Positions 37,107 through 47,347 are shown, counted from the stretch's first letter. The stretch is 64,000 nucleotides of DNA from Halogranum gelatinilyticum (GCF_900103715.1 NZ_FNHL01000004.1:62001-126000); one strand, 5' to 3'. The notes: generated by a model not told the origin, from the letters alone. Translations and numbers: made by a program.

Positions 37107-39953
37107 TTACAGAATTAGGTCATCGCTCGTCCCATCGCAACTGTCCTGCGACGACCCCTCAGAAACAGGTCTCATTCCAGCCATTAGCCCCTCCACCTCT
37201 CCATCCGAATAGCCGTCTTGAGTAGTGTCCGTATCCGTTCCATACTCTGACAACGGCGTACACTCCCCACCGACAACCACCTGCAATTCTTCGTACTTTG
37301 ACCCTGAGTCAGGGACGACAACGAACAGAAAGTCCTCCGAACGCACATCACGCGGAAACTCTCGTTCGGGGACGAACGGCTCATACACTCGCCCCCACTC
37401 AGCCTCGAACTCGTCAATCGAACTGTAGCGATACGTCCGGTCCCCACACTCAACAGCGTATTCCCCACTCGCGCGGTCGACAGTGTAGTAGGCTTCGACG
37501 TCCGAGGGCGAGACTGCATCTAAATCCTCGACACCACCGAGTTGGACATGAATTGACCCACCGGAATCCCGGTTAATGAGCCCGCTGTCGGTTTCGACCC
37601 ATTCGCTTCGCGTGTTCGATTGTGGTCGGACGGCTGTTCCGTCTTCACCCACAGAGAGCGTCGTCGACGTCGTGTAGAACGTCCGTGATCGGCCATCCAC
37701 CTCACTAACACATGGTGGGTCCGTCAGGATTGACACACCGCGCTTTGCCCAATACGCAACGTCTCCGTGTTCTGCCGACCCATCCTTACAGACAAACACG
37801 CAACGTCGTCCAGCCTCGATTGCTTTCCGGAGGTTGGTGAGTGTCTGCATCGGCTTCGAGAGCGTCGTCGTCTCTGCCTCAAGTGCGACTTCACGGCCGT
37901 CACTCACGGTGGCACAGACTGGATACTCTGTCTCAAGCTGTTCCAGACGTCGCTGGACGTCCTGCGGTGTGCTCGCTTTCATTGGGTCGATGGGCAATGC
38001 TGCAATCCCATCTGGGAGCTCACCACCGTCCTGCGTGGGAAGCGTCACGTCGAATCCCGCCGCAGTGAACGCCTCGAAGGCTTCTCGAAGGACAAACCGA
38101 TGCTCGTCTCCGCCGCCACTCGCCGCAGTGCCGGTGTTGAACAACCATCCCTGGCCTGTTTGTGTAAGCCGGACTTGCATCCGTCCATCGCGTCGTCGCG
38201 CGTCGAGATACTCACCAGTCAGACGCTCGCGAATGTTGGAGAGTTGACTCTGCTCGAGCGGTTTATTCGTCCGTCTCTTCATCGCCTCGTTGACCTCCGA
38301 GACGAACATCCACTCACGCGCTACCCGAATTGACTGCGCGTAGATCGACTGCAGCATGAGTGCTGCAACATCCTGCTCACCGCCACGTGTACCATCACTG
38401 TCGACAACAGAGCCACGACCTGTCGACGCGTCGAATCGGAGTTCCGAGCGAATTGTCTTGTCGTCCAATCGGTCGTTCCCGTACCGGTCGAGACTCTCCC
38501 GAATTACCTGCTCAACATCTTGTCCATCCCGTTGGGGAACCATCGCTGGGAACGTCTGCACACGGAGTGGGTCAGTCCGTTTACCCTCGTCGAGCGCGAG
38601 TCGAACCCACGCCTGGTACTGTGGCGTACTGTTAATCGTGTCTGCATCAAGGTCCCCGAACCGTTGGGCGAGTTGCCGGGCATCGTTCGGATTCCCGGGC
38701 CGGAACGTCAGGAGCGTATCACAGTTCCCGAACATCGCTTCCCGCGTTGCCTTCGGGAGTTGAGAGGGCTGTTGGCAACAGAGAGTCACGCTCATCCGCA
38801 TCGCCCGCGCCTTCGAGAGCATCCGTTCGACGTCAGCATCAGGGGCGACGACGGCATCGAACTCATCAACGACCAGAAAGAACGGCTCTCTGTCCGCCAG
38901 TGGGACTCGCTTTCGGGCTTTGATCGTCGCCCACACGCGACGCATCACAGCCGTCGCAATCATCTGGCCGATAGTCGTGCTCTCGGTAGCATTGCGAACG
39001 ATGACGAGTTTCCCTGACTCGACGGCATTGGCGATGTTGATCGGCGACTCACGATGCGCAAGCAACTGCCGAGTCACCGGGTTCTCAACCCACGGCTGGA
39101 ACCGACCAAGTAGTGGCTCTAACTCTGAGTCGCTCAACTGAGCGATTTTTCGGGTATACTCACGAATGAACGGGAGTTCTTCCTCGTCGACGAGGGCAGC
39201 GAACTGTTGACGACTACTCTCCGAGGCAAGTGCGAAGTAGACGTCCAAGAGCGTGTATTCGTACTTCGAGCGCTGCATCGCCCGCAGCATGTTTTGCGTC
39301 ACCCGATCCATTCGCGCACCCCAATACCGGTCCGCTCGCAGGAGGGCAACGAGGTCCTCGGTCAGCCCCTCGATAGCGGCGTCGTACTGTGGGTGCGATG
39401 GCTCGAATCCGACATCGAGAAAGTTGAATCCGACTGTCCGGTCTCTGTCAGCCCCTGGTTCAATCCAAATAACGTCCGCAAGGCGCGCTTCAGGAAGTGA
39501 CTGCAACACATCGTAGGCGGTGTCGCCCTTCGGATCAATGAAACAGAAGCCGTGGTCACCGCGGGCCCACTGGTACAGGAGGTTCTGGAGGACCGTGCTC
39601 TTCCCGTATCCTGTGGTTCCGAACACGCCAAGGTGCTGAAAGAGGTTCTCGAAGGCAATCCCCGCCTCGCGAAGTCGGCCACGGCCATAGCCGACCCACG
39701 TCGGCTGTCTCGATTGCTCCGCTGAATGCTCTAACAGTCGTTGTGGCCACTCACCGACAACAGTTTCGAGACCTCCAGTGGCCGTCTCGACGGTCCGTGT
39801 CAGTTCTTTCCCGCGGCGAGTCTCCGTCGCTCGGATGTCGAACCCGTCTGGGAGCACAGACTCCTCAGGAGCCACCTCTGAAGCGCGTCTTTCCGCTGTA
39901 TCCTCTTCCGATGTCTCTCCCGTCCCAGAACCAAACAGCGAACGCCATCGCAT
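37107..39953 (-). CDS. VirD4/TraD-like conjugative coupling ATPase
   Basis: A 948-residue P-loop ATPase that would pump DNA through the conjugation channel. Walker A is GTTGYGKST (residues 112-120), Walker B is VVDEFD (361-366), and the QQPSQLP segment is typical of TraD/VirD4/HerA enzymes. No transmembrane anchor is seen, as in TcpA-less soluble couplers; membrane contact may come from partners. About 400 residues follow the motor, including a winged-helix-like stretch around 560-610 and a large region of unknown fold, probably for substrate recognition. It is the last gene of the module and its start touches the stop of the preceding gene. Confidence 0.85.
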   Translation of the reverse strand: MRWRSLFGSGTGETSEEDTAERRASEVAPEESVLPDGFDIRATETRRGKELTRTVETATGGLETVVGEWPQRLLEHSAEQSRQPTWVGYGRGRLREAGIAFENLFQHLGVFGTTGYGKSTVLQNLLYQWARGDHGFCFIDPKGDTAYDVLQSLPEARLADVIWIEPGADRDRTVGFNFLDVGFEPSHPQYDAAIEGLTEDLVALLRADRYWGARMDRVTQNMLRAMQRSKYEYTLLDVYFALASESSRQQFAALVDEEELPFIREYTRKIAQLSDSELEPLLGRFQPWVENPVTRQLLAHRESPINIANAVESGKLVIVRNATESTTIGQMIATAVMRRVWATIKARKRVPLADREPFFLVVDEFDAVVAPDADVERMLSKARAMRMSVTLCCQQPSQLPKATREAMFGNCDTLLTFRPGNPNDARQLAQRFGDLDADTINSTPQYQAWVRLALDEGKRTDPLRVQTFPAMVPQRDGQDVEQVIRESLDRYGNDRLDDKTIRSELRFDASTGRGSVVDSDGTRGGEQDVAALMLQSIYAQSIRVAREWMFVSEVNEAMKRRTNKPLEQSQLSNIRERLTGEYLDARRRDGRMQVRLTQTGQGWLFNTGTAASGGGDEHRFVLREAFEAFTAAGFDVTLPTQDGGELPDGIAALPIDPMKASTPQDVQRRLEQLETEYPVCATVSDGREVALEAETTTLSKPMQTLTNLRKAIEAGRRCVFVCKDGSAEHGDVAYWAKRGVSILTDPPCVSEVDGRSRTFYTTSTTLSVGEDGTAVRPQSNTRSEWVETDSGLINRDSGGSIHVQLGGVEDLDAVSPSDVEAYYTVDRASGEYAVECGDRTYRYSSIDEFEAEWGRVYEPFVPEREFPRDVRSEDFLFVVVPDSGSKYEELQVVVGGECTPLSEYGTDTDTTQDGYSDGEVEGLMAGMRPVSEGSSQDSCDGTSDDLIL

Positions 39954-41011
39954 CAGGATTCACCCTCGAACGACGGGGCTCGGTCCGGAACGACGTCGTA
40001 GGAACTCACAGGATCTCCATCGACAGGCGGTGTGAGTGTGGACATCGACGGGACGTGTGCGACGCCAGCTAGCTCGGGGGTCGTGAGAAGCCCATAGCCG
40101 TATGTCGTCACCTCGCGTGTAGCAACGGCCTCGAGAACAGTCCGAAGGTCGTCACCGCGAAGGAGCTCCTGTCGAAAGCCCTGGTTGCTCTGGGAAGTAT
40201 AGTACCGTTTGAACACGCGAGCGATGGTCCCAGCGCGGGTGATTGCTGTCGACGCCGTGTCCGCCTGAACCACAATACGAACGTCTGCGTGAAACGCCTG
40301 CATACCCGCTTGGGCTTGCACGACCTGTGCCGTCTGTCGCTGTGCCTTGGACGCCTCAATTTCGCAGACGCCACCGAGTGATTCACGAACTGAAGGGCTT
40401 CGAAGTCGTTCGGCAACCATCTCGATGCTGTCGGCAGTCCACCCACCTCGCACCCACGAGTTTTTCGCGGGTTGGACGACGACCTGCAGACCGGCTCGCA
40501 ACTCACCGCCACCAAGCAACTCGGCAACGAGTGGGCCATAGGGGTCCGCTTTGAAACCCTCAACGTCGTAGCGACGAATCGGTAACAGGCCCTCTCGTCG
40601 AAGTGGCAATGCGACCACGGCTGTCGGCTGTCCCGTCGTCAGTGCGAAGGCACCTGTCTCAGTCGTCACTGTTGCGTCACGATACTGGCTCCGAGCTTGC
40701 TCAAGGAGCGACAACGATTCGTCTCCAGACGTAAACACACAGCTCACATCACCACGGTCGTTCCACAGTTCGAAGGAGACGGTCGGACTCAGGTTTCGAC
40801 CGAGCCAGTCTGTCTCGACGCGATGCAGCGATGGCCATAGCTGTGTGGCGTCTTCGAGACTCACTGTATCCGACCGGGGGCGAACGCGAACAGTGGACTC
40901 TCGGGTTCCTGCTCGCGCTTCTAAATCCTCTTGATTCTGACTGTTTAATACGTGCGTTCGCGGCCCTCCTTGCAACCATTGCCGGATTGCGGCAAGCGAG
41001 TCACGCACCAT
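39953..41011 (-). CDS. Conjugation-module protein, unknown function
   Basis: About 352 residues from ATG 41011 (MVRDSLAAIRQWLQGG). That start overlaps the end of virB4 by eleven bases, and the gene's stop touches the VirD4-like start, so it is translated in series with both ATPases. Visible features are acidic beta-rich segments, GLQVVVQPAKNSWVRGGW and a helix with KRYYTSQSNQGFRQELLR. No membrane segment or catalytic motif. Placement between the two motors suggests an adaptor. ATG 41116 would be inside virB4 and is not favoured. Confidence 0.6.
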   Translation of the reverse strand: MVRDSLAAIRQWLQGGPRTHVLNSQNQEDLEARAGTRESTVRVRPRSDTVSLEDATQLWPSLHRVETDWLGRNLSPTVSFELWNDRGDVSCVFTSGDESLSLLEQARSQYRDATVTTETGAFALTTGQPTAVVALPLRREGLLPIRRYDVEGFKADPYGPLVAELLGGGELRAGLQVVVQPAKNSWVRGGWTADSIEMVAERLRSPSVRESLGGVCEIEASKAQRQTAQVVQAQAGMQAFHADVRIVVQADTASTAITRAGTIARVFKRYYTSQSNQGFRQELLRGDDLRTVLEAVATREVTTYGYGLLTTPELAGVAHVPSMSTLTPPVDGDPVSSYDVVPDRAPSFEGES

Positions 41012-43070
41012 GGTTCCGGAGCTCCCTACGTGTCTGTTCAGTCGGATCGAAGTCGATGACCCGCTTCTCGTGCTCCATCGCTCTGACCTCCACGCCACGC
41101 CACTCCCCATCGACACCCACTAACGCGTGAGAAAATCCCGCTTCCTCGTTGCCAGGCACAGCGTCCTGCACAAATCGCATCTGGGCGTGGTTCAACCCGA
41201 ACTCGTCGGCCCACTGTTCGTCCATCCCATCCAACCGATGGAACTGCTTGATTGCACACTGGTCCAAGATGGCCTCGGATTCGGCGTGCTCGAAGAACTC
41301 GTCGACGGTCTGGGTCACCAGTCGAATCGAGAGGTCGTGGTGACGGTGATGCCGGAACACCGTCTCTAAGAAAGACAGGCTCGCTGCGTCCTGCATGATG
41401 TAGCGTGCCTCGTCGATGACGAAGACGACCTCCTTGTCCGTCTCCTTCGCACGCTCATACACCAGCGAAATCAGTAGTTGCATCACGAGACTCGTCGCAC
41501 CACCGACGCTGCCTTCCTGTTGGGCCAAATCGAGGTAGACGACCTTCTCGTCGTGGATGTCGAAGTCCGTCTCCCGACCGAGATTCTCGTACTGCCCTCC
41601 ATCCTCGAAGGGTCGGAGTTGGTCAATGAGCCACGTGGCGTCATCGAGGAGTTTCTCGGCCTCGGCTGGAGAACGAACGACGAACTCCTCTGGTTCGTTG
41701 ATGAGATCTTCGAGCACGTCCAAGACGTCACGCATCGTCGGGCTCTCTTTCGAATGCGTCTCAACATCTTCCGTTATCCCACGCCGACTGTACGCTTCCC
41801 GAACAGCCAACTCCAGAGTTGTGCGTTTATCCCCCAGCTCGATATCGCGAAGCGCGAAGTAGTTCGCGAGGAAGCTCAACACGTCTGCGAGCTTTTCCGA
41901 AAAGGGGCTTGCGTCCTCACCCATCGCCCGTCGAACGTGTTCGGGCGTGGGCTTGATCTCTAATGGATTCAACCCGAGTGTTCCACCGACGGTCACTCGT
42001 TGTCCGCCGAGTGCTTCGGACACACCAGCCCAGTTGTTCAGTGGTTCAAGCACCACACCGATTCGGTCTTCGCTCTGTTCGATCGAGCGGATGAAGTTCT
42101 GTTTCGCGCCGAAAGACTTCCCGGAACCAGGGTCGCCGACGGTGAACATCGCATAGCCGTTTTCGCGTGCGAACGGATCGACGACGACGGGACTACGGAC
42201 GTCCTTGTGAATACCGACCTCGACCCCACCGTCTTCAAGAATCGTCGCACTATGCGGCGACGCCAACAACGCACCGACAGCACCACCCAAGGCAATCGAC
42301 TCCCGCCCGAGTTCGTTCATCCCAATCGGTGCGGCCGACTGGAGGGCTTTGTCCTGGACACAGATGGCTGTCTTTGGCGACAGGTTCGCTGGGTCGTCAC
42401 GAAGTGTCCGTTTGACTTTCCGAACCGAGTCACGCAACTCCGAGCGATTGTCTGCGCGGACCGTGACGAACGTCGCCTGGTCGAACACTTGGTGGCCGGA
42501 TTCGACAGCCCGATAGGTCGCCGCAGCCTCGGCAGCACGTTCTTGGAGATACGAACTGCGCACACTCTGTGCTAACTCAGCGTCGACCTGCAAGTCGTCG
42601 GCAACCTCCTCAAGCTCACTACGAGCGCGTTCGTAATCGCGCGGACGGACGTGGACCGTCAGGTCGAACTGGACGTCAGTGAGTTCGAACAACGCACTCA
42701 GATAGCCATCCTTCGGATAGTCGGGATACCCGGCCACGTACAGCGTACTCGTCCACTGCTCACCAACGCGTGCAGCACGAGTCTCCCATTCAATCGCATC
42801 CGGGGCAGTAACGTTCCGTTGGGATTCAGAGACGTCGTCGGTGCCACCCTCTGCGGTCAAGAACTCCACGAACTCGACTGTTTCTGCTTGCTCCGTGTCA
42901 CCTTCTTCATCACCCACGTCTCGGTCCGCATTCCACCGGAAATAGAGGGAGATCCCCGTGACAGCAAGCAGTGTAACCCCAACAGCCAACCCCATCGTTG
43001 ACGTGGAACTATCAACTACAGAGAATACGTCGTTCACAACTGTGCTCCCCTGAAGCACTGGCTCACTCAT
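41001..43070 (-). CDS. virB4: VirB4/TraC-like conjugation ATPase
   Basis: About 689 residues. A short hydrophobic helix lies at about residues 25-45, an acidic linker follows, then a VirB4 N-terminal-like region and the C-terminal RecA-like motor. Walker A is GDPGSGKS (312-319), Walker B is VFVIDEARYIM and RLVTQTVDEFF is a further motor motif. Energises pilus assembly or DNA transfer at the membrane. ATG 43070 overlaps the preceding gene by eight bases. Confidence 0.88.
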   Translation of the reverse strand: MSEPVLQGSTVVNDVFSVVDSSTSTMGLAVGVTLLAVTGISLYFRWNADRDVGDEEGDTEQAETVEFVEFLTAEGGTDDVSESQRNVTAPDAIEWETRAARVGEQWTSTLYVAGYPDYPKDGYLSALFELTDVQFDLTVHVRPRDYERARSELEEVADDLQVDAELAQSVRSSYLQERAAEAAATYRAVESGHQVFDQATFVTVRADNRSELRDSVRKVKRTLRDDPANLSPKTAICVQDKALQSAAPIGMNELGRESIALGGAVGALLASPHSATILEDGGVEVGIHKDVRSPVVVDPFARENGYAMFTVGDPGSGKSFGAKQNFIRSIEQSEDRIGVVLEPLNNWAGVSEALGGQRVTVGGTLGLNPLEIKPTPEHVRRAMGEDASPFSEKLADVLSFLANYFALRDIELGDKRTTLELAVREAYSRRGITEDVETHSKESPTMRDVLDVLEDLINEPEEFVVRSPAEAEKLLDDATWLIDQLRPFEDGGQYENLGRETDFDIHDEKVVYLDLAQQEGSVGGATSLVMQLLISLVYERAKETDKEVVFVIDEARYIMQDAASLSFLETVFRHHRHHDLSIRLVTQTVDEFFEHAESEAILDQCAIKQFHRLDGMDEQWADEFGLNHAQMRFVQDAVPGNEEAGFSHALVGVDGEWRGVEVRAMEHEKRVIDFDPTEQTRRELRNHGA

Positions 43071-44154
43071 TGTCGTCCCTCCGAGTCGAATCCCCGACGA
43101 CTGGCTGTTCACGAACTATCGACTCCGGCGTCGACTCGCGATGTTCGACGCCGTTCCAATACTCCCAGTTCAACGTGAACAGCTCGACAGTACTGAGTCG
43201 TCGTGCCGACCATCCCGAGGCTTTCTGAATGAACTCCGACTGGACGGCTCTAAGCCGCTTATCGAGCGTTTCCAGCATCCGACTCCGACGCTCACTCTCC
43301 GTGAGGTCCTCTCGTCGCGTGACAAACGGGGTGAACAGCACGCCAACTACCGGAAGTTCAGTGAGCCGCTCCGCAGGCGTTGCTTCCCGACGATTCCGTT
43401 GATACACCTCCAGCGGATGAACTTCGATGCCGATGAAGTATCGAACCTGTTGGATGCCACGACTCCGCATCTCCGCAGGACGTTGCTCACGATACTCTTC
43501 GAGAAGGGTCTCGAAGACAGGGTTTGTACCCACGTCCTCGTCACTCAATCGGCCGTCGATTCGTTCGACGATCGATTCAACCGGGAACGATTGCGTCGTC
43601 GCGTGGAACTTCAGTTTCCACGAGACCTCGTTGTTCGCAAACTCGGCACCGGCAGCCTGGAGTGTTGCCCAGTCGTCGGACATCGCGAAGTCCATGTTGC
43701 CAGGTGTGACCTCGACAAACGCTTCCATCGCACCATCGGTCCGTTGGACTGCGTTGGCACCGCTCCACGCACGTTCGATGGAAGTCAACTCCTGAGTGCG
43801 CTCTCCAGTCATGAAGGGAACACGGTCGTCAGTCGGCGTGACCGGCTCACCGGGTGGTGCGTGAACAGACAGCGACGGCCGTTTCAGATAGTGCCAGACC
43901 TGTCCAAGCCATGCCGGTGCTGTCAGATGCCGTGGTGTGATGTAGATGATGGCACTCGCCAAACCGGCACCACCCACGAGCAGCGGCAGTGCAAGTGACT
44001 CGACGCCAACGAGTCCAGCAAACAGGAGGCCAGCGACTGGAAGCGCGATTAGGACGCCCACGTCAGCCTCGTCGATGTTCAGATAGGGAATCCGACTCTC
44101 TTCTCCGAGTTCGGTCATGATCCGTCGTGCTGCAGCAGTGTCGTCTGTGTCCAT
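43063..44154 (-). CDS. VirB3/PrgI-like plus VirB4 N-terminal-like membrane protein
   Basis: 363 residues. Two adjacent membrane helices (about 32-52 and 54-72) resemble VirB3/PrgI proteins. The following 280 residues look like the CagE/VirB4 N-terminal domain (TQELTSIERAWSG, FVEVTPGNMDFAMSDDW, RYFIGIEV) but have no Walker motifs. This appears to be a separately encoded N-terminal half that works with the downstream VirB4 motor. Family assignment is by layout and context, so moderate. Confidence 0.6.
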   Translation of the reverse strand: MDTDDTAAARRIMTELGEESRIPYLNIDEADVGVLIALPVAGLLFAGLVGVESLALPLLVGGAGLASAIIYITPRHLTAPAWLGQVWHYLKRPSLSVHAPPGEPVTPTDDRVPFMTGERTQELTSIERAWSGANAVQRTDGAMEAFVEVTPGNMDFAMSDDWATLQAAGAEFANNEVSWKLKFHATTQSFPVESIVERIDGRLSDEDVGTNPVFETLLEEYREQRPAEMRSRGIQQVRYFIGIEVHPLEVYQRNRREATPAERLTELPVVGVLFTPFVTRREDLTESERRSRMLETLDKRLRAVQSEFIQKASGWSARRLSTVELFTLNWEYWNGVEHRESTPESIVREQPVVGDSTRRDDNE

Positions 44155-44162
44155 TGTCGAAT

Positions 44163-45230
44163 CTAGGGGTCGTTCTTCGTACGTCGATACCGCGGCTGGT
44201 GCTCGTCGTCCTGTTCAAACCGCTTCGAGACGCGGCGCACGGTCTCGCGCTTCGCCGCTTGTCGTGCGCCCCGATATGCAACCGTACGCGCAACTGTTGG
44301 ACCGGCGACGGAGCCGCCGACGGCAACTGCACCGACGGTCCCGACGGTCCGTGTCGTTGCCGCAAGTACCCGCGATGTAAGCGGCGTCGCATACTGGAAG
44401 GTCTTCCACGAGAGAACCACGGCGACGACAGGCAGCGACGCCGCAACGAGAAATTGCAGGTAGACCGTCGTTGGCGAGAGAATCCCCTGCCCGTACAGGA
44501 GGTCGTACCCACGGAAGACGACAGCAGCCGGCAGGGGAAGCAATGCAAGTGGAATGAAACGCCTGCAGAACCCATCCGCAATGTCGGCGACGACTGGGAC
44601 GTTGCCGTAGGCGAGTGCGACAGCGATAGGCATCCCGTACAGGTAGACGTACAACAGTACGTGTCGGATGTAGAGAAACGCCTCAAGTGCCCACATCGAG
44701 AGCCCACCGACAGCGGCGACGACGAACGCGAGTGCGGGGTTCGAGATTGAGACGGTGAGAAAGCTAGTCATCGCCGTTGCAACCGACTGCACACTCGGAA
44801 GGAGTGCAATCGTGAGTGCTTCAACGAGGTACAGAGAGACCGAGCCAATCCAGTACCACATCACGACGACCATTGCACCGACCCACGCCGTCTTCGAAGT
44901 TCGCCGAGCGGCGTAGGCACTCCCGACGTTGAAGATACGCAGGGTGTGGCGAGCTTGGACGCACACCACGAGGATGAGCAAGGCAAGTAGCGTCACCTCG
45001 CCACCCACCAGTGCATCACGGAGTTGTGGCCACGGCGCGTTCGACGGGACGCCAAAGATGAACGAGCCGTTCGTCTCGGGCGTTGGCGTTCCAAACAACT
45101 CCGCTGAAAGCTGCTGATAGCCACCGTTGAGTCCGTCGATGAATTGGGCAGTAATCCACTCGAGCGCTTGCTTGAAGCCTTCGAGGACGACGTCGATTAG
45201 TTCAACCACAGTGGAACCTCCGGAGTCCAC
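44163..45230 (-). CDS. VirB6/TrbL-like polytopic membrane protein
   Basis: 355 residues. A first amphipathic segment is followed by six to seven membrane helices between about 75 and 285, and a positively charged C-terminus (RRTKNDP end). The size and helix density fit the VirB6/TrbL channel component. Eight bases separate it from the next gene. Function inferred from topology and operon. Confidence 0.7.
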   Translation of the reverse strand: MDSGGSTVVELIDVVLEGFKQALEWITAQFIDGLNGGYQQLSAELFGTPTPETNGSFIFGVPSNAPWPQLRDALVGGEVTLLALLILVVCVQARHTLRIFNVGSAYAARRTSKTAWVGAMVVVMWYWIGSVSLYLVEALTIALLPSVQSVATAMTSFLTVSISNPALAFVVAAVGGLSMWALEAFLYIRHVLLYVYLYGMPIAVALAYGNVPVVADIADGFCRRFIPLALLPLPAAVVFRGYDLLYGQGILSPTTVYLQFLVAASLPVVAVVLSWKTFQYATPLTSRVLAATTRTVGTVGAVAVGGSVAGPTVARTVAYRGARQAAKRETVRRVSKRFEQDDEHQPRYRRTKNDP

Positions 45231-45273
45231 GGTGGCGGCCGAAACAACTGCTCGTAGACGTGTTCTGAATCAT

Positions 45274-46917
45274 TCACAGAAACCTCTGAATATCGAAGAT
45301 ATTGAGGAAGGCTCGCCCGGCGGCGTAGACAACGGCAAACGGAATCAGGTTCCAGCTGACAGTGAGTGCGAGGTGCCACCAGCCACTGCGTGTCGACAGC
45401 GGGTGCCACCTAATCGTCTCAGTGGATGAGGCATACGCAGGCTCGGCCGTCAACCATGATTCGGGGTGGTATCGAACAGTGTACACACCCGGTTGCGAGA
45501 GGGTTACGGTGGCGACACCACTCGAGTTTGTCTCGACGCGTTGACCGGCAATCGTGATGTATCCATCTCGATCGTCGAATCTGATCGGTTGACTTCCACG
45601 CTCAGGGTCGGCAAGGACAATTGGGTCGCCAACGTCATGGTAGAGTTCAATCCGAACCGTCGCTTCCGAGGCGTCTTGCTCAACAACGCGCACCGAGAGA
45701 TTGCTCTCTCGAATGCGTGTCCGGTTCGTCGACTCCGCTACACGAGCCGTCACACCACGGACGATACCGATGACTCGAACGTCGTCGAGTGACCCAGATG
45801 ACGTCCGCACGGCAACACCGTATGAGGTCTTGTACGTCCCATCAACGACTTCGACACTGATGTTCTCTCCAAGCGTTTCCTCGGCACCACGGCGTTCGAT
45901 ACCCCAGACTCGCTGGAGTGTCGGTCCATCTCGTACCGGCTGTGTTCGCGGGCCAATTCGAGAGGGATACGCGTGGACGTACACCGGGTGTGCATCCGAG
46001 TGCTCCACTGTGGTCCCACCAGCGTTCGCACGAACCACTCGGTCCCACTGTGGATTCCGAGCGGTGTAAAATCGCCAGACGCCACGAACTCGGTGGTCAC
46101 TCATTCCGTCGAGGACATAGCCCTGCCACGGTAACGGCTGAAAGACCGCAATCTCCGTCTTACCGTTTGGATACGTCGCCGCCGATCCAACGGCGTCGAG
46201 ATCGTAGACAGTGACAGACTGTGAATCAGAGATGGTGAGAGTCTCCACTGATTCGTTTCCACCTGTCGTCTCGACACGGACCCGGATGTCCGCCTCCAGT
46301 GTGAGCGTCGTCGGACCGCCTGAGAGTTCGCCGTACGTCAGCGTCGGTGTCTGTGTGTCACTGACTTCGTCGATGACTCTCCCTTCTCGGAGCACCCTCA
46401 CTGCGGTGACCTCGTGGCTGACGACGCTGAGAGACTGATTACCCATCGTCTCTCGGATGCGGTAATCAACGAGGCCACGAACCGTGCCGTTCGGGGCGAT
46501 GTATAGCGGCGTCTCGCCTGAAGCGATGTGTGCTCGTGTCGAGGGCTGCACTGCAAACGTCGTCGCGTGGGCGTCGGCGATGTACGTCCCGTTCCGTGTA
46601 TCAGCATGTGGGGGATACACCGACTCCCGTACGCCACCGGGCCGGAGATCAGTGAAGTCATTTCGTGTCCACGTCGCCGCAGTCGCCGGTGGTCGCTTGA
46701 ACGAGATGTCCGTCGCTGCGGCAACTGCCTCGACACCCGTTTGAGAATTCTCTGGAACGCCTGTGTCGGCGTCGCGAGACCACACTGTCGCGGACTCGTT
46801 CTGTGAGAGTCCGTTATCCTCCCCCGACGCATTGTTGCCCACGACGACGCCAGCCCAAAGACTCACCACGACACAGACGGCGAACACCCCCGCAGCGAGC
46901 GAACGACAAGCAGACAT
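45274..46917 (-). CDS. Exported, C-terminally membrane-anchored surface protein of the conjugation module
   Basis: 547 residues. Residues 1-28 form a signal peptide-like helix ending AGVVVGNN, and a single membrane helix lies near 515-540 (HLALTVSWNLIPFAVVYAAG). Between them is a beta-rich extracellular region with Ig-like segments (for example ITIAGQRVETNSSGVATVTL). The Asn-x-Ser/Thr sites could be glycosylated. Likely contacts recipient cells or stabilises the pilus; that is inference. Confidence 0.68.
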   Translation of the reverse strand: MSACRSLAAGVFAVCVVVSLWAGVVVGNNASGEDNGLSQNESATVWSRDADTGVPENSQTGVEAVAAATDISFKRPPATAATWTRNDFTDLRPGGVRESVYPPHADTRNGTYIADAHATTFAVQPSTRAHIASGETPLYIAPNGTVRGLVDYRIRETMGNQSLSVVSHEVTAVRVLREGRVIDEVSDTQTPTLTYGELSGGPTTLTLEADIRVRVETTGGNESVETLTISDSQSVTVYDLDAVGSAATYPNGKTEIAVFQPLPWQGYVLDGMSDHRVRGVWRFYTARNPQWDRVVRANAGGTTVEHSDAHPVYVHAYPSRIGPRTQPVRDGPTLQRVWGIERRGAEETLGENISVEVVDGTYKTSYGVAVRTSSGSLDDVRVIGIVRGVTARVAESTNRTRIRESNLSVRVVEQDASEATVRIELYHDVGDPIVLADPERGSQPIRFDDRDGYITIAGQRVETNSSGVATVTLSQPGVYTVRYHPESWLTAEPAYASSTETIRWHPLSTRSGWWHLALTVSWNLIPFAVVYAAGRAFLNIFDIQRFL

Positions 46918-46939
46918 GAACTGAAGAATCAGTATCTGT

Positions 46940-47347
46940 CTACCACGGTGCGAGATTCACACAGTCGGCCAGTGGCAAGTTCATAATTTCCCCGGCGACG
47001 CTGTATAGCGACCCGAGCACGAGAAGAATCACTGCGGACTTCAGTGCCGAGCGTTTGTGTTCTTTGACGCCTTTCTTCTGTTTGGGGTTCAGGGTAAACA
47101 GCTCAAGAAGCGAATCAGCTTGCCAGACGATAACCAACCCGACGATGCCGAGACCAGTCGTAAGTTGAAAGAAGCCTTCAATGATGCCGGGGAGTTTACT
47201 CGTCTGGCAGATGGCGTTCGTCGTCGATTGGGCGAACGCTGGCTCAACGGCGACGAGTGCAAAGAGTGCGAGCGGAAGTGCTCTTCCCACCCACCGATGT
47301 GTTCGTGATGCTGTTCGACTCGTTGTAGTGTTGCCACTCTGTGACAT
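46940..47347 (-). CDS. VirB2/TrbC-like pilin
   Basis: 135 residues. The signal peptide RALPLALFALVAVEPAFAQS has a signal-peptidase site after AFA. The mature protein has two hydrophobic helices (about 62-82 and 105-125) separated by a short basic loop NPKQKKGVKEHKR, the classic VirB2 hairpin. Two Cys residues (about 47 and 129) may form a disulfide. First gene of the conjugation operon, consistent with high expression. Confidence 0.8.
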   Translation of the reverse strand: MSQSGNTTTSRTASRTHRWVGRALPLALFALVAVEPAFAQSTTNAICQTSKLPGIIEGFFQLTTGLGIVGLVIVWQADSLLELFTLNPKQKKGVKEHKRSALKSAVILLVLGSLYSVAGEIMNLPLADCVNLAPW

